Positions 13,001 through 25,366 of a DNA stretch of 64,000 nucleotides are shown in pieces. Numbering within the stretch: the first letter of the stretch is position 1; every line of letters starts with the position of its first letter. The translations under genes and the position numbers were made by a program. The stretch is from Aquatica leii (Eukaryota > Arthropoda > Insecta > Coleoptera > Lampyridae): the NCBI GenBank assembly GCA_035610365.1, contig CM069435.1, forward strand, positions 16,357,123 through 16,421,122, written 5' to 3'. The notes below the pieces were generated by a model, which was not told the origin of the DNA, made no database searches, and was given only the letters and a program-made list of their open reading frames with translations.

Positions 13001-16000
13001 ATATACTGCCCATCAACTTTAATCATTTTTTTAGGTTTAGTCGGTTTTGGCTGCCTTCGCATTTTATTCTGATCACCGTCTTCTCCACGCCTCGCAGTAC
13101 CTGAACCATATAATAACATTTAGTCCTTAAGATATTAGTGTTTAGTTAATTAATGTAAATACCCGTGAAAAATACCGATCCGTCTTCTGTCAAAAGAATA
13201 GCGTGCAATCCGTCGTGTCCAACAGCAACGTGAGTAACTTTAGGAGTTTTTGTCAACACTAATTCGACCCATTTACCCGTTCTAGCTCCAACTGGTTTAA
13301 CACCAAGCGAAGCAGCTTTGCCACAGTAAAATACCTTTCCCGAAGTGGTCCTTAACAGTCCAAACTCTTTGCCGCTACCGATCGTTGCAATTTCTTCTTC
13401 ATTCCCAACGTTTATAGTGTGGGATATTCCTTCGTTTTCATAAGAAGCAATGCCTAAAGCGTCTACGCATTTACGAGCCAATTTCAGCGGCAATTCTGTT
13501 ACTAAAGAAGCTGGAATTGTTTTTGGTGTTAACATACGAACTACAAAGCCGTCCTAAAAAGAAAATTTCAGTTTTATTACAGATAAAAGTGTACGTTTTT
13601 ACATCTTTCGTTGGAGATATTGTTCCCAAAAGCTCACCGTCTGAAAATACTACTGACGAAGCTGCATCTCGACTATGTAAAGACAAAGAACCGGAAATAA
13701 GAAGACTTTGCCTTTCAACAATCAGAAACTCTCCGCCCCTTCGACCGACTAATTTTAAATACAAATTACTCTAAAACATACATTATTAATCTAATTTTTT
13801 TTAAATGAATGTAATTACATCACAATACACTAAAGTGCCTTTATCGTTAGAGTAAAAATCAGGTTTCCAAATGTATACGTGGCCCTTTAGCGTGCCGCCG
13901 TATCCGGAACCAATCTTAAAAAGACCCCTGGAAGTAAATAGATAAAGGTACTGGCCATCGCTAGCCATTGATTTTATCGATAACGGTTGATTTTGTATGT
14001 CCGAAGGCATTTTTATTTGGTAATCGTCGATTTTTGAGTTATTTGGCACTCCGTGAGTTATCCAATCGGGTCTTATAATCTTTCCCAATAATATCCCGTG
14101 AATGCTTCTTTGTAATGATGTTAAAACGCCTGGCATCTAAAATGTTAGACAGGTCGTTAAAGGACATTAAAACAAGAATAAAAGAAAATGTTAATCAAGC
14201 TTCTTATAGATTAGAATCCCGCTTGGTTGACCAATTAAACGCTTTTCTTATAGATTTGAAGTCACGGTTTGTCATAAGACGATTAACTCAAAAACTACAC
14301 TGGAATAAGTTTGTTATTTCTACCAGAAAAATTATGGCTAAATCTTCCAACCACGAAATCGTTATAGCAACTACCAGACACCAACAAAGAAATTAAAGAA
14401 AGCTGCCACAATTGCGAGAAAAAATAAACATCATATCGTTTATTTTGGTGTATTGACTTATTCGTCTGTTCCTAGCGGCTTAATGTTTACAATAAAGTTG
14501 TTTATATTATTAAGCGTGAAGTTCCATAGTTAGATTATTCAATAACGTCTCAGATATATTCTCACCTATTGCGAATAGACCTTGAAAATGTTCCTGTTGA
14601 TGGTCTTATTGAAGCAGTTGAGATATACATTCCAACACCATCTACTTCAAATGAGATCAAAAAATAGCTCCCGACACCAAGAAGAGGATGTGTGGAAAAC
14701 CTCATGATGCAGCCCCACGTTTGTCAAGCGGGAGCCCCCAAAACGGCCGTCTTACCACTACCAAGACTGAAAAAACGAAACGAGTTTCCAGACATGTAAA
14801 TAAATCGGTAACACATCCCGTTTCTGGTATAAAAAGGCACAGCATAGGCCCGTAGCTAAGGGGGGTCCTGGGTTTTGTTTTGCCCGACTTAACAAGTACG
14901 TAAGTAATACACCCGTGGGTTGAGCTACCTACCGAGCGCGTCTCCAGGTGGTGGATAGGAAGGTAGATAAGGTGTCACAATACGCAACATTACTATCTGA
15001 GCCGGGACAACTCTGTTTACCTTGGCAGGTGTTGGAGTGGCGGTCTAAAATCCGTACATACTCCCATACTACTGTCACGTGAAGCAGCTTTCCCAGCTCA
15101 AGCTGTAATGTCGTGGCAAGATAACAATGCCTGTCGCTGCTCTACTGACTTTGGTCAGCCGGTACGGCAGGCAAACCCAAACCTCTCGGTGCTATGAACA
15201 AGTCTCACGGGCAAGCAGTGCAGTGTCTTGGCTCAATTGTCTGAATCAAGAGAAAACAACCTCATTAAAAACCTAAATCTAAGGTGGGGAAGACCAAGCT
15301 GATAGATGCGTGATTGGATAGAAGACTAGTCGTCACTGGTTCCAACCTCGAGACACCGAGCAAACCCCGTTGTATATAGCCTTCTCCAACCACTGGGAAT
15401 GCTTAATGAAAACGTGGCAACCCCATTCCTATAGTTTGTGGTAAAATCAAATTCAAAATTTTTTAAGTCTTGCATAAAAAAAATCCATAATTATAATTTT
15501 TGCAATATATTAGAAATGTTTTTATTAGTTTCTATTAATGCTACAAAATTTTACAATTTTGACTGCGTTGGCCTTAATTGGCAAATACCATGTTTTAGTT
15601 CTTTAGAAAATAATATTCATCACATTGCTAAAATGTCGTATTTACCTATGATGGTACCTACTAATTATTATTAGTAAAAATTGGATGGGTATTTATTAAA
15701 GAGAAACCTAATGGCGGACGCGCTAGCTAAAAAGGGCACAACAGGAGCATATATCAAACCTGAACCCGTTTTCGGAATCATCTATGAGACCGGAAAAGAA
15801 ATAATTCGCAGCAAACTAGCAGCGGAACATAAGAAACTATGGAAAAAGGGACGAGGAACACAAAACTCTTCCTTACAGAGCCACCATTAAACACTCAAAA
15901 TGCACTATCAAGCATGAGTCGAAAAAAGTCAAAGAAACTCACAAAACTAATAACGAACACTGTGGCCTTAACAAACATATGCATAAAATAGGATTGCAAA

Positions 16001-17314
16001 GTAGCCCTTTATGCCGTGGATGCTTGAAAGACGACGAGACTCTGCTGTATCTGCTGTGAAATGCGAAGCGTATCAAACGCAACGCACAACGATTCAAGGC
16101 AAACCAAAACTAACCGATGATGAGTTGAAAAAAGCCTTTTTGGAATAAGTTTCTGAACTTCATTGACGTAACAGAATTGCTGAGGGAACAATAAATCGTA
16201 GATGCACAAGAGGACCAAGGAGACCGCAGTAAAGGGGCGCTAGATCAACCACCTCTTGAATAAAAGTGCACAAGAAGAAGTGGCACAGGTTTACATATCT
16301 CATAAGATAACAAGCAGAACCAACAAATACAAATAAGTGTTTTGATTTCTAATACATATAATAACATTGAGTCCAATACTGCAAATATGAATCAATAGTA
16401 GCAGAGTACATATTCTGTATTAGAAATCTGAAGAAAAAGTCTCTCTTTTAATAAATAAAATTTCAATACTCGATAATCAACAAAATTTTAAAGAATTTAC
16501 CTGAATATTTTGCATTGCCAGAGCTCTTGGGCACATAAGCAGTGCAGCAGTTGCTGACAAATATTTGCCAGTGTCTCCTCTCACAACCACCAATGACAAT
16601 AGACAAGCACAGGCAATAGCAGTTAAGTGACTTCCATCATTAGGCACCGAACTTTCAGGTCCATGAAGAGTGGCAAGGTCCAATAATAACTCAAACAGGG
16701 AATCGATAACATCAGAAGGTTCTGCCTTTAAACCTTCAGGTGTCTGTCCCTGTAGTACATCCAACAACGCAGATAAAGCCTTAGTACACAAACCTGGATG
16801 TGTAGTTCTGCTTTCTTTGATTAATTCAAAAACCGATCGTAATCCTAGACCAACAATTTTAGATACCCTTACTGGAACATACGTAGAACTAGTTTGAGAA
16901 TTATCTTCAGTATCACTGTCGATTTCGCTTTGATCTTGAATGGGATTACTGCAGCTGCTTTGAAGGTATTCTTGACTAGCTTGCCGCATCCACCGCTCTA
17001 ACACTGCTAATCGTACAGATGCAAACATAGCAAATGCAGATGCATTTCCAGGTAATTCTAACTCTGGCGGTGTTTGGATTTCATAGTCATTGATCAAATC
17101 TAACTTATTTTTTTGCCGATACCTATTTTTAACGCATTTTCTTTTTGATTTTTTCCATTCTTGTTTTCTACTGAAAATAACAGATTAGATTGCATTTAAT
17201 CGATATTGTTTATTACCGTTGACTGTCTGGCAAAATTCTGTACATCTCATGAAAGAATTTACCAAAATCTTCAGGTTCTGGTAACATGTTCGTCACGTCT
17301 TTCGTTAAAAACAT
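4045..17314 (-). CDS. hiw: Highwire/MYCBP2 (PHR-family E3 ubiquitin ligase), N-terminal half, 23 exons, partial
   Basis: Orthologue of highwire/RPM-1/MYCBP2, a very large ubiquitin ligase that restrains DLK-type MAP kinase signalling at synapses and axons (family knowledge). Coding exons, 5' to 3': 17314-17217, 17170-16501, 14136-13819, 13770-13603, 13553-13163, 13100-12747, 12700-12418, 12367-12157, 12111-11620, 11566-11320, 11271-10657, 10600-10416, 10370-9636, 9589-9350, 9301-9107, 9059-8853, 8804-8664, 5538-5360, 5308-5074, 5022-4802, 4752-4546, 4496-4237, 4189-4045. All 22 junctions are GT..AG and keep one frame, giving about 2,265 residues of a protein usually near 4,700. Order: basic N terminus, SPRY-like helical region (FAMFASVRLAVLERW), RCC1-like repeats (about 350-1,080), Cys-rich insert (about 720-800), PHR1 (about 1,240-1,400), PHR2 (about 1,740-1,910), then an LPGNEVIFSLETASDY region. 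Start is ATG 17314, the first Met after an upstream in-frame stop; an additional upstream exon cannot be excluded. The RING end lies beyond position 1. Confidence 0.95.
5640..8566 (+). mobile_element. Decayed APE-type LINE (Jockey/CR1-like) in highwire intron 17
   Basis: Lies antisense to the host gene between exons 17 and 18. Fragments of the second ORF occur in the expected order: endonuclease end (EPTRLTPTSATCLDNF near 6335), reverse transcriptase start (PGNYRPVTIASLILSS near 7225 and again near 7515), FDILFDLSKAFDWVDHS (7650-7705), a GVPQGSILGPLLF-like piece reading VQLGSILFSTLMNDLPS (7800-7855), VKFLRVQLDSSLSW (8070-8105) and a C-terminal part with FWCSSSALLKAFRCLK (8230-8280). Frames are broken by many stops and shifts, so the copy is dead. 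The 3' end is near 8566. A GC-rich 5' part at 5640-6050 may be first-ORF and endonuclease sequence. The clade assignment is tentative. Confidence 0.8.
7042..7573 (+). repeat. Tandem duplication inside the LINE relic, offset 250 bp
   Basis: 7042-7188 and 7292-7439 are near-identical, and the following segment (7197-7288) recurs at 7481-7573 after a short unique spacer. The first copy is preceded by a (TAA)n microsatellite at 7020-7041. Each copy repeats the NYRPVTIASLILSS region, so the reverse transcriptase start occurs twice. Confidence 0.85.
10195..10755 (-). other. hiw: PHR1 domain of highwire
   Basis: Split over exons 11-13. It opens with VNRFESHGGGWGYS and runs through GGFGLFGGRGEYTGKIRL, MMFEDPVPLQ, WYVAWSRISGPSSDCGSSG and FKSSKKSNNGTDVNAGQIPQ. 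PHR domains are beta-sandwich folds specific to this ligase family and related BTB proteins. The conserved GGRGEYT and SGPSSDCG blocks are intact, so nothing suggests decay. Confidence 0.9.
11320..14136 (-). other. hiw: RCC1-like repeat region of highwire with Cys-rich insert
   Basis: Exons 3-10 encode the RCC1-like propeller. Recognisable blade sequences are VAVGHDGLHAILLTEDGSVF (exon 5), AACNNGSTALVTRDGELLMF and VALGKAHAVALTTKGQVYTF (exon 6), IACGLHHTVLLLQNGQVYSF and AAGSNHTVILTGKGEVYTF (exon 9). Exons 7-8 interrupt the blades with a Cys-rich stretch beginning CPPGNHQWHHDMCMVC and continuing CGCGEGDSGCAMCGCC, as in vertebrate MYCBP2, where a similar CPPGMHKW segment sits at this place. The cysteine spacing suggests metal binding, which is inference. 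Confidence 0.88.
14137..15680. other. Highwire intron 2, left part: GC-rich repeat-like sequence, no gene
   Basis: 14137-14400 has an open frame of 93 codons on the plus strand but no recognisable domain. 14640-15430 is clearly richer in GC than its surroundings and looks like transposon untranslated sequence, perhaps the 5' part of the LINE whose tail lies at 15681-16260. No coding signal is supported. Confidence 0.4.
15681..16260 (+). mobile_element. LINE 3' fragment with RNase H tail in highwire intron 2
   Basis: A short frame reads NLMADALAKKGTTGAYIKPE, matching the end of a LINE RNase H domain (AD.LAK.G) followed by the H...W spacing typical of second ORFs of the I/R1/Jockey groups. About 150 bases on, LCRGCLKDDETLLYLL resembles the closing CxxC...H..C motif. 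The upstream reverse transcriptase is missing and several stops interrupt it. It sits in the 2,364 bp intron between highwire exons 2 and 3, opposite to the gene. Confidence 0.68.
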
Positions 17315-19602
17315 TTCTGTGAATGGGGTTAAAAGATATTGATTTTTTTGAAGGGATGATTCACCCCAAATCGCGCGTTGATTTTATGCATTTGGAATTG
17401 ATTAGAATTAATTAATTATTGCATTTTAAAAGGCAATTGACACGGAATTAGTTTGTAATTTAATCAATTAATTCATTGAGAACCGGCAATTTTATAAATG
17501 TAAATTTTTAAGGTTAAATTTGACAACAGCCGTAGATGTAAACACAATGAACCAATCAATCAGCGCAGTTTCCCACTAGTGCACAAATTCAAATTCGACA
17601 AGCGGTAAAAATTTGAAATAGTTGACGCAGAGAACATTGCTTTATTGCTTATTTTGAAAAAATAAATGGAATTGTCTTCTGACTTTTGTGTTTTTTAGGT
17701 AAAAATGTGTGTAGAACAACATACGGTTATAAAAATTGAAATAAAAAATGATCATTTTTCAGCGCAATTTAAGAAAACCAGACAGTGGAGAGAAAGCGAC
17801 GCAAAAAAACTAGGTACTATATGATTGTTTTTAGAAAAAAATTAATAATAATAATAATAATTTATTGTATTTTTCTTTGTAAACATGCATGTAGAATACC
17901 TTACGATTATAAAAACTGAAATACAAAGTGATTCTTTATGAGTAAATCCACGTAATGAGCTCTATGACTATCTAATTTTTGAAAATGAAATTTCAATTTT
18001 TCAGGAATCGATGTACGGCTCTAGTTTCATATTCCAAATACCTAAAGACAAAAAATACCTTCAGTATCTAAAATGAGAAGTAAACAACTTTTATTCTTCA
18101 TTTGTATTTGAATATCCGCTTTCCTGACGACTTCTTTTATTTTTCAATTTTTAGCTTATGTTATGCTTTTCTTACATAATTTTTTCTTTCTACATAAATC
18201 AAAATCTTGTTTATAACTTAATTTTTACATAGTTGAAAGCTTCCTCAAAAGCAAGTCTAATAAAATAGTACCAAAGAGCAATATACTAATAAAGTATTTT
18301 TCAGGCACCTATACATAAATCAAGATTAAGAAATTGGATTGCAAAAATTATTTAAAAATAATAAATAAATTCTTACCTCAATCGATACTTTTTCATAAAG
18401 AAATGATTTAACACTACACACCAATAAAGTTGGATTCAGATGCACACACATTTTTCACTTTGGAAACACAGTACTAATTGATAAAATTCACCTATTTGGT
18501 AAAATATAAGAACAAGTAGTAAAGTACTTAAACTTAAATTGTGTAGAAAATTATAATTATATTTACGTAATTAATCGTAACATTACGATTATCTCGTGCA
18601 AAACTTATAATAATTGTCACGTTCAAACCTCAAATTAAAAAATAAATAAAATGCTTTTTTTCAAACTTGTATATAAAAATATTGAAAGTTATAATAATTT
18701 GTAGTATCGTAAATATCGCTGTGACAATCATAATACCCTAATTTTCTGTTGTGATCGTAAAGTCGTCTATAAGTTGATCAATGTTTAAGCAGTCACAAAC
18801 TTCTGATTCTATCGAAAATCAATGCTAAAACTGACAGTCTTGCATTGGATATTGATGTTCTCAAATACAGTTCGATTAGCTTAGAAAATAAACTTTTACT
18901 AGAATTTATGTTCACAGGTAAAGTTACACAAATTCTTAATATGCTTCGAAAATAAGGCAAGTAGTTATGGTAGACAATAGTTTTAAGGTTTAGAAAACGA
19001 GTTTTTCACAAAACAATTATTTACATATCCTAAATGAAAATTGGCAAAAAATTAAACGCATAAATGAATTTTTTTATTTACTTCCGGTCATTAGTACCAA
19101 CGCAGCCAGGTTTTCTTAAATGGTCATTTGTGTAAAAAAACATTTTAATGAGAGTTTTAAAAAGTAAACAATTTGTTAAAAAAACATGTTTTTTCTAATA
19201 AAACCAACGTTGTTCAAAAATTTTTTTGTTTAAGTTGGACAGGCACTCGATTAACAGTGTGCAAAAGCCCATCCAGACCCCCTTTAGCGCCGTCGCTAGT
19301 TGGTACAAAACAGTACCGTAACTGAAAGCCCGCGAACTATCTTAAATACTTTGCTAAACGCAATTTTCTAATGTTTTCATGCCTACTTTACATCTTTGCA
19401 GAGAGCCTTAGAAATATTTATTCATTTACTGAGTTTAATACAATATTTTATTGCTCAGAGACTAAGCGGCTCACCAAGTCTCAAAATCTCTTAAAAATAT
19501 TTTCACAGTTAAAAACAATAATAGTAATTTACGTAACAAGCGTCGAAAGTAAAGCATAGTATGCCGCACGACTGAGCGTTGCATATAAGTGAATTATTCT
19601 CA
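17315..19602. other. Upstream region of highwire; small diverged duplication, no gene
   Basis: About 2.3 kb before the highwire start codon. A CCAAT box lies near 17550, which could belong to the promoter, but no TATA or initiator decides a start. Two diverged copies of a roughly 65 bp sequence (17701-17765 and 17875-17940) lie 174 bp apart, with a (TAA)n run at 17841-17868 between them. 18000-19600 is AT-rich and I see no gene in it. Confidence 0.4.
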
Positions 19603-20136
19603 AGTCCTCGCAATTTAACTTTCGATGGACGTCATTAATGACGTAAAATTCATACCACCCTATTTATTGTAAAAATAAAATAAATACCAAATTGTCTTAT
19701 AGAATTTTTTTTGTTAAGTTGTTGGTGTGCTTGCTACAGTTGCAGCGTTGTTGGCATATGTCAAAATTAATTTGTGTTTTTTACGTCAAAGTGCTAATTG
19801 TTTTTTTATAATCTGTACTATTTTGAGCTTGAACGAAAGAATGGTGGTCTATTGATATCAGTAAATGATATACTATTAAAATTGTGGTAATACATACATA
19901 TATTCTACCTTTAGTTCTGTATCTACAGCGGTTGCTAACAACGAGGTTCTTAGATCTCAAAACGTAAGCGTAGTACACCTGTTATGAATGTAGAAACTTT
20001 TGTTGAAAACGAAATTCGCAATGTAATATACAGCATGTACGAAAACAGTAAGTTTACATGATAATACCGACAACATGGTTGAATAACTACGTCACTGACG
20101 TTAATGACGTGCATCGAAAGTTAAATTGCGAGGACT
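19603..20136. mobile_element. Non-autonomous TIR element (534 bp MITE-like)
   Basis: Ends are inverted copies of AGTCCTCGCAATTTAACTTT, and the similarity continues inward through TTCGATG and ACGTCATTAATGACGT-like sequence for about 40 bp. The interior has no transposase. No convincing target duplication flanks it, so the superfamily is unassigned. Confidence 0.7.
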
Positions 20137-20223
20137 ATATGAAACTTTCGAGACTAGAGTAACATACGTTCTTTTTTGAAAAAATAAAAAAAATTGATAT
20201 CACCCAAAAAAAAAATGTTGGCA

Positions 20224-22005
20224 CAGAAGAGAGTCCGTAGTCCGACACTCGACAATCCGGCACGTCCAATAGTCTAACACGACCGTGCCTTTCAGTCCGA
20301 GAACGTCAGTGACTGAGTAGACGTGTTGTTTGTTAGGCAGATTTTGCAATCAAGTTAGTCTTTGTTACAATTTTTTGTAAAATGCGTAAATACTATGTCA
20401 CAACCGAGAAAAAGTAAAAAGACCAAACACAAGATATTAACTGTGTCATTGAAAAAGCCTAAATAATTAAAAAAACTGGACAAAGGAGAACAATTTATTG
20501 CTGTAGCTTTGTTTTATGGCGTTGGACGTGCTACCATTTACGACATTAGAAACAATCAGGCTAAAATTGAACAATTTGTACACAAATTGCTCAACAACAG
20601 GAATGATAAGAAAATGATAAAAGCTGAGTTCCCTTTAGTTGAAGATCCTTTGTACACATAGTTCCTTCAAGAACGTAGTAAACACTGTCATTTCAAGAGA
20701 TATATTAAAAAAAACGAGATTTTTCTTCACAGACATTATAAAAAAAAACAATTTTTACGCAAATATCTACTGGGTGGCTTGACAAATTTAAAAAGCGGTT
20801 TGGGATCTGATTGCTAATCACAACAGTAGAAAAACTCTATTGTAACTTTAAAGCAGTTGAACCGTATAAAGAATTAAAGCTTGGTCCCGACCAGATTTAT
20901 AACGTGGACAAAAATTTTGGATATTTTTGCCCAACAAGACATTTGTCCTCAAAGAAACGTTCGAGAAAAAAAAATGTTAAACGATAGACTCACATTTATG
21001 TTTTGCTCTAACGCTAGTGGAATACACAAGCTAGTGCTGCTTGTGATTAAAAACCCTAAAATCCTAAATCGTTTAAAAATTCAACAAATCTAGCAATTAA
21101 ATATAAACACCAAACAAAGCTTGGATGACACGGGAACTCCTCAGTGAATGGTGTCGTGAGGAGTTTGTGCCATCGGTCAAAAAGTTTCTTAAGAAACAAA
21201 ATATTGCTTCAAAAAGTTTTATTGATTTTAGATAACTGCATGTCCTGGACATTCTTAAGAAGGTACATTGAATTCGGAAGACGACTCAATAATATTTATG
21301 TTTCTTCCCCAAAATGTAGCTTCTTTACTCCAATCAATGAATCAGAACAGTATTCAAACTTTTAAGATTCATTACAAAATAAACTTTTGTTTAGTGTCAT
21401 CAGCAAAAAGAAACAAAATATCACTCAATTGTTGAAAGAAACAAACGATAAAGACGTTTACGACGTTGCTAGAGAATGGGAAAGTGATTCTGCTAAAGTG
21501 TTGTTGTGTGCATAGAGAAAACTGTGGCCAGATCTACCTTTATGAGCCGAGTATAAAAAAAACCTTAAAAGAAAGTGAAGTGACGAAGAAAAATCCTATG
21601 ATCCTATTGACAACGAAGAAACCATGCAGCTGCGAGATGCAACTGAAGAATTGACTGGCTGATTAGAAAGGAAGACGAAAACTGCCAGTTAATGAGCGAT
21701 ATTAAAATTGTCAAAATGTAATAGTGAAGAACACACAAAAATTTTGCTCAACATTTATACAATACGACATAGTGACGATGTGAGCGCGTTTACCACATGT
21801 GTAACGTAGGTTGAGGAAAATGACGTTGCAGCCGGTGATATTTTTTTAATGTTATATGTATGTATATGTCTAAACTAAACGCTGCAGTACAAAATTAGAT
21901 AAGTAGGTAAATGTGCATTTTTTATTCTAAATCTAGTAATCCGACAGATTTTGATAATTTGACAGGCACCGGTCTCATAAGTGTCGGACTACAGAAACTC
22001 TACTG
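20224..22005 (+). mobile_element. Dead pogo/Tigger-type transposon
   Basis: The right end, read on the minus strand, is CAGTAGAGTTTCTGTAGTCC with TA just outside at 22006-22007. The left end is a diverged copy beginning CAGAAGAGAGTCCGTAGTCC. Between them, the plus strand encodes pieces of a pogo-class transposase: an N-terminal helix-turn-helix part (FYGVGRATIYDIRNNQAKI near 20515-20570), a DDE core with YNVDKNFGYF in place of YNADETGLFW (20895-20930), NASGIHKLVLLVIKNPK (21010-21060) and a C-terminal piece with RKLWPDL near 21520. Many stops and shifts interrupt it. Confidence 0.82.
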
Positions 22006-22413
22006 TACTACGTACCTTTATTACCAAAATCTGTTAAATTTGACATCAACTTTAACATCATTTTTTTTCCAATTTTAACTGAATTTAAAAATGTTTTAAA
22101 AATATTTTTTATCTGTCGCATGCTCATTCTATTATAATAATTGACTTTGAACACTTAATTTTATGTGGATTTTTACTTTTCATTTTGCTGCTCTAGAGAT
22201 TTTTTGCTCATTACGTAACTAAACTAACGAACGAATACTGACGTTTGCAATGTTGGCAGTACAAAATAGTAATTAATGTAACATTTACTTTTATTTTTTG
22301 GTTCTGCCCTTTGTCAAATTTTTGAAAAAATTGAAAAAAAATCCACATTGAAAACATAACAAACGTAATGTTTATATGGTAAAAAAAAGCTTGTAGTAAA
22401 ATATATATAAAAA

Positions 22414-22618
22414 TTATTGTTATTGAAACTGAACAAACATGTAAAAATTCAACTCCGTAGGATAAGAGAAAGTAGTTTATCTTTTATTTGGAGCTAATCT
22501 TAGATGCCGATTTCAGGTCATGCTTATCATAAAAATGTATTGTTATCTGAACTGAACAAACATGTAAAAATTCAACTGAAGAATAAGAGAAAGTAGTTCT
22601 TCCTTTATTTAGAGCTTT
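22414..22618 (+). repeat. Two direct copies of an ~83 bp sequence
   Basis: 22414-22497 and 22537-22618 share AACTGAACAAACATGTAAAA, then ATTCAACT and TAAGAGAAAGTAGTT, at roughly 85 percent identity by eye. Function unknown. They are probably the remains of a tandem repeat or a transposon end. Confidence 0.7.
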
Positions 22619-22798
22619 AAAAAGAGTATAGAATGTTTTACAAATCTATACTTAAACAAGAAAAAATTAGACTGTAGAGAGAAACAGACTATCTGGAAAT
22701 GCTGATAATAATATTTAATAATAACTACTTAATTCATTTTTTAATTAAATTTTCTTAAAACCAAGACATTGAGAAATTTCTAAAAAAAGCAAAAACGA

Positions 22799-25320
22799 CC
22801 CTTGTGGGTAATATCCCATTAGTACATATCTTATGGCTATTCTTATTAAGTTTACATGATGTATTTATGAATCTATAGTGGATATCCATAAGATGTCTTT
22901 AATATGGATATTCATTATCAGATGTTTAATGTGTGTCATTGTGTCGATATCCATAAGATATTCAAAGATATCTTATGAACATACACAACGGATACTGTTT
23001 ACTTTCTTAAAATTTATACTTTTGCATTAACATATTTATTTGATATCTTAATAAAACTATAGCAAGTCATTATTATTTTGCTATATAATAAATTTAATTC
23101 TTTATTGTAATCTTTTTCAAAACATATTTAAAAGTGTAATAACTGATAACGCGTTTATACACTACGAATTTAACCGAACAAAAAACAATTATACGACAAA
23201 TGGGTAGTTCAGAATTATGAAAATTTGCTTGAGCGTTTGTATCTTCGTGTTTTACATCCATAGTTTATAGGTATCATCTTGTTAAATTGTAAGGATTATG
23301 TTATATCAGTCATTTTTTGTATGTTAACGTGAAAAAACAATAAGTAATATATTGTGATTATTATCTTATTGTCAGTCTTAGATGAGTACATTAATCCTGT
23401 AATAACCAAATAAAAAGATAAACGCAAGAACGCATTTATGTAAAATCTCGCTTTTTGGACCGCAATTAGACTGCAGTAGCGTAGAATCATACGTTTCAGT
23501 TTCCTAACGCCACTTTTTTATGTGCGATTGTTTATTTAAAAAAATAAGTAGGTAATAGATTTGCAGTGAACGTAAATACTTAGATAATTTGTAAATAGAT
23601 TTGTTCAAAACATTTTTTTACATCAATCTTTTTCAAACCTATTGCATATTTGGTAGATAAGATAAGCACGTGCATCATCATAAATTTTTTCCGACAAACA
23701 ACATGTAATCTCCCACTAAACACGGAATGCTTTTGTATATTCTTTACTTATAATTCAAACATACACATATTAATGTTTTTTCTACAAATTAATATGAAAT
23801 GTAAATCTTTTAAATCATTATGATGTTAAAATATACAAAAGCAGAATTATTCTTTCTTTTTCTACTTTTAATATTAAACGTTTCAGTTCACTTAAAACAT
23901 ATACATAATGCTTCATAGGTACAGAAGTATAATCGTAATGTAATGTTTACATAAAAATGTTTATGAAATTTACAGGAGACCTTTCAAACCACTAGAGCGT
24001 ATACGTAAAGTTATAAACAAAATGAAACGTATTCGAAACGCTATAAAAGCATAAATTTATAGTATGTTTTAATAAGACTGATTAATCGTTAATTAAATGC
24101 GTTGATGGACTACTGTTAATTTCGTTAATTTCTACACTACGTCTCTAGAAATATACATTGATTGATAAATCAGTTAATTAACGATTAATCATGAAATACC
24201 CTAATTTGTATATATTTATAATTCATAAATAATAATTTAAGGTAGAAAACACATTTACTGTAACAATAATACCACTATATAAAAATTGTGTCAAGAAACC
24301 GAGCTAAGTCTGATTTTACAATCCCCTGTAATAACTTAATTAGTTTACAGGATTAACCTAACCAATGTCAAGTCGATGGTAGCCGTATCAAACCTCACGC
24401 TCGGATGAACTTTATTCATAGTCTAGTACAGCAATATAATTCATACAACTTTTAAGAAAATAGGTCATATCATCGCAAATCAAATTAGCTTAGAAAATTT
24501 TTTTGATTATTTGTAGTGCAAATAAAATAAAACGTGTACAATACAAAATGTTCTCGGGAAGTTCTGAAACGTTTAAATTTCATCAGATATAGAACTTTGA
24601 TTGGCAGACGACATTTTAAACCTCTTCTAGAAGTTTGTTTGTTTAGTGGGTTTTTTTGGAGATAAAAGTTAACCAATGCAATTTTAGTTGCATATCATTT
24701 AACACTCCTTTTACAATGCAGTTATCAAACGAGTGGGTTTCCATACATATTATGTTGATAAGTATGTTACATCGCTAACAAAAATGTTGGTACTACTGCG
24801 CGTATAATGATTGACGTTCCCAATTTTATATGAGACCAGCTGTAGTAATAATATTCACAAAAGTTATTTTTCTATGGATATCCACTGAACATTTTTGTGT
24901 GGATGTCCATAGAATATCGAAAGTTGTGCTATCTGGACGTCCTATAGATGTACAATATGGAAGTTTACAGTACTTAATATTCATACCTTATAGATACCGC
25001 ACCCCGCACCACACCAAGATTATCGACTGAATGTTTTTGTGCTATATGAGATACATTCGGAGTACTTCAAATCTAGTTTACACTTTGTGTTAGAAAAAAG
25101 CACATAGTATTTGCTTGAGTAAATATTCCAGATCCGAACGTAGTCAAAACGCAAGTTTTGTTTTACTTAATCAAAAGCAACTAACTAAACAGATAAAAGA
25201 AGTTCAAGCCGTCAAAGAGGTTTAGTTCCACGTTAATGTTCCGCCGGCATGACCAATTTTTCCAACGGAAAACTTAGTTTTTTTTGTTTTTCATGTTTTA
25301 AAAACGTTACGACGTTTTAA
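22799..25320. repeat. AT-rich region with ATATCCAT/ATGGATAT motif clusters and an 18 bp inverted repeat
   Basis: Clusters at 22855-22985 and 24860-24940 contain several inverted or direct copies of the word ATATCCATAAGAT or ATGGATATCCA. The same word is common in the ends of the 25367-36604 element, so related transposon ends are likely. A perfect inverted pair, TGATTAATCGTTAATTAA at 24079-24096 and its complement at 24174-24191, brackets 77 bp. No coding region is recognised. Confidence 0.45.
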
Positions 25321-25366
25321 CCCACACAGCACAAGCATATCCAATGGATATGAAATGTACACACCA
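25321..25366. repeat. 46 bp unit identical to the loop of the fold-back element
   Basis: Begins CCCACACAGCACAAGC and contains CCAATGGATATG. The same 46 bases recur without a difference at 34446-34491. Its first 12 bases equal the terminus of the large element that starts directly after it at 25367. Confidence 0.85.

Noticed and set aside
14115-14396. 93-codon plus-strand frame at the highwire exon 3 border
   Set aside because: It overlaps the acceptor end of exon 3 and intron sequence and has no known domain.
22799-25016. A single complete transposon with ends at 22804 and 25016
   Set aside because: The proposed ends share only short words; no clear inverted repeat or target duplication.
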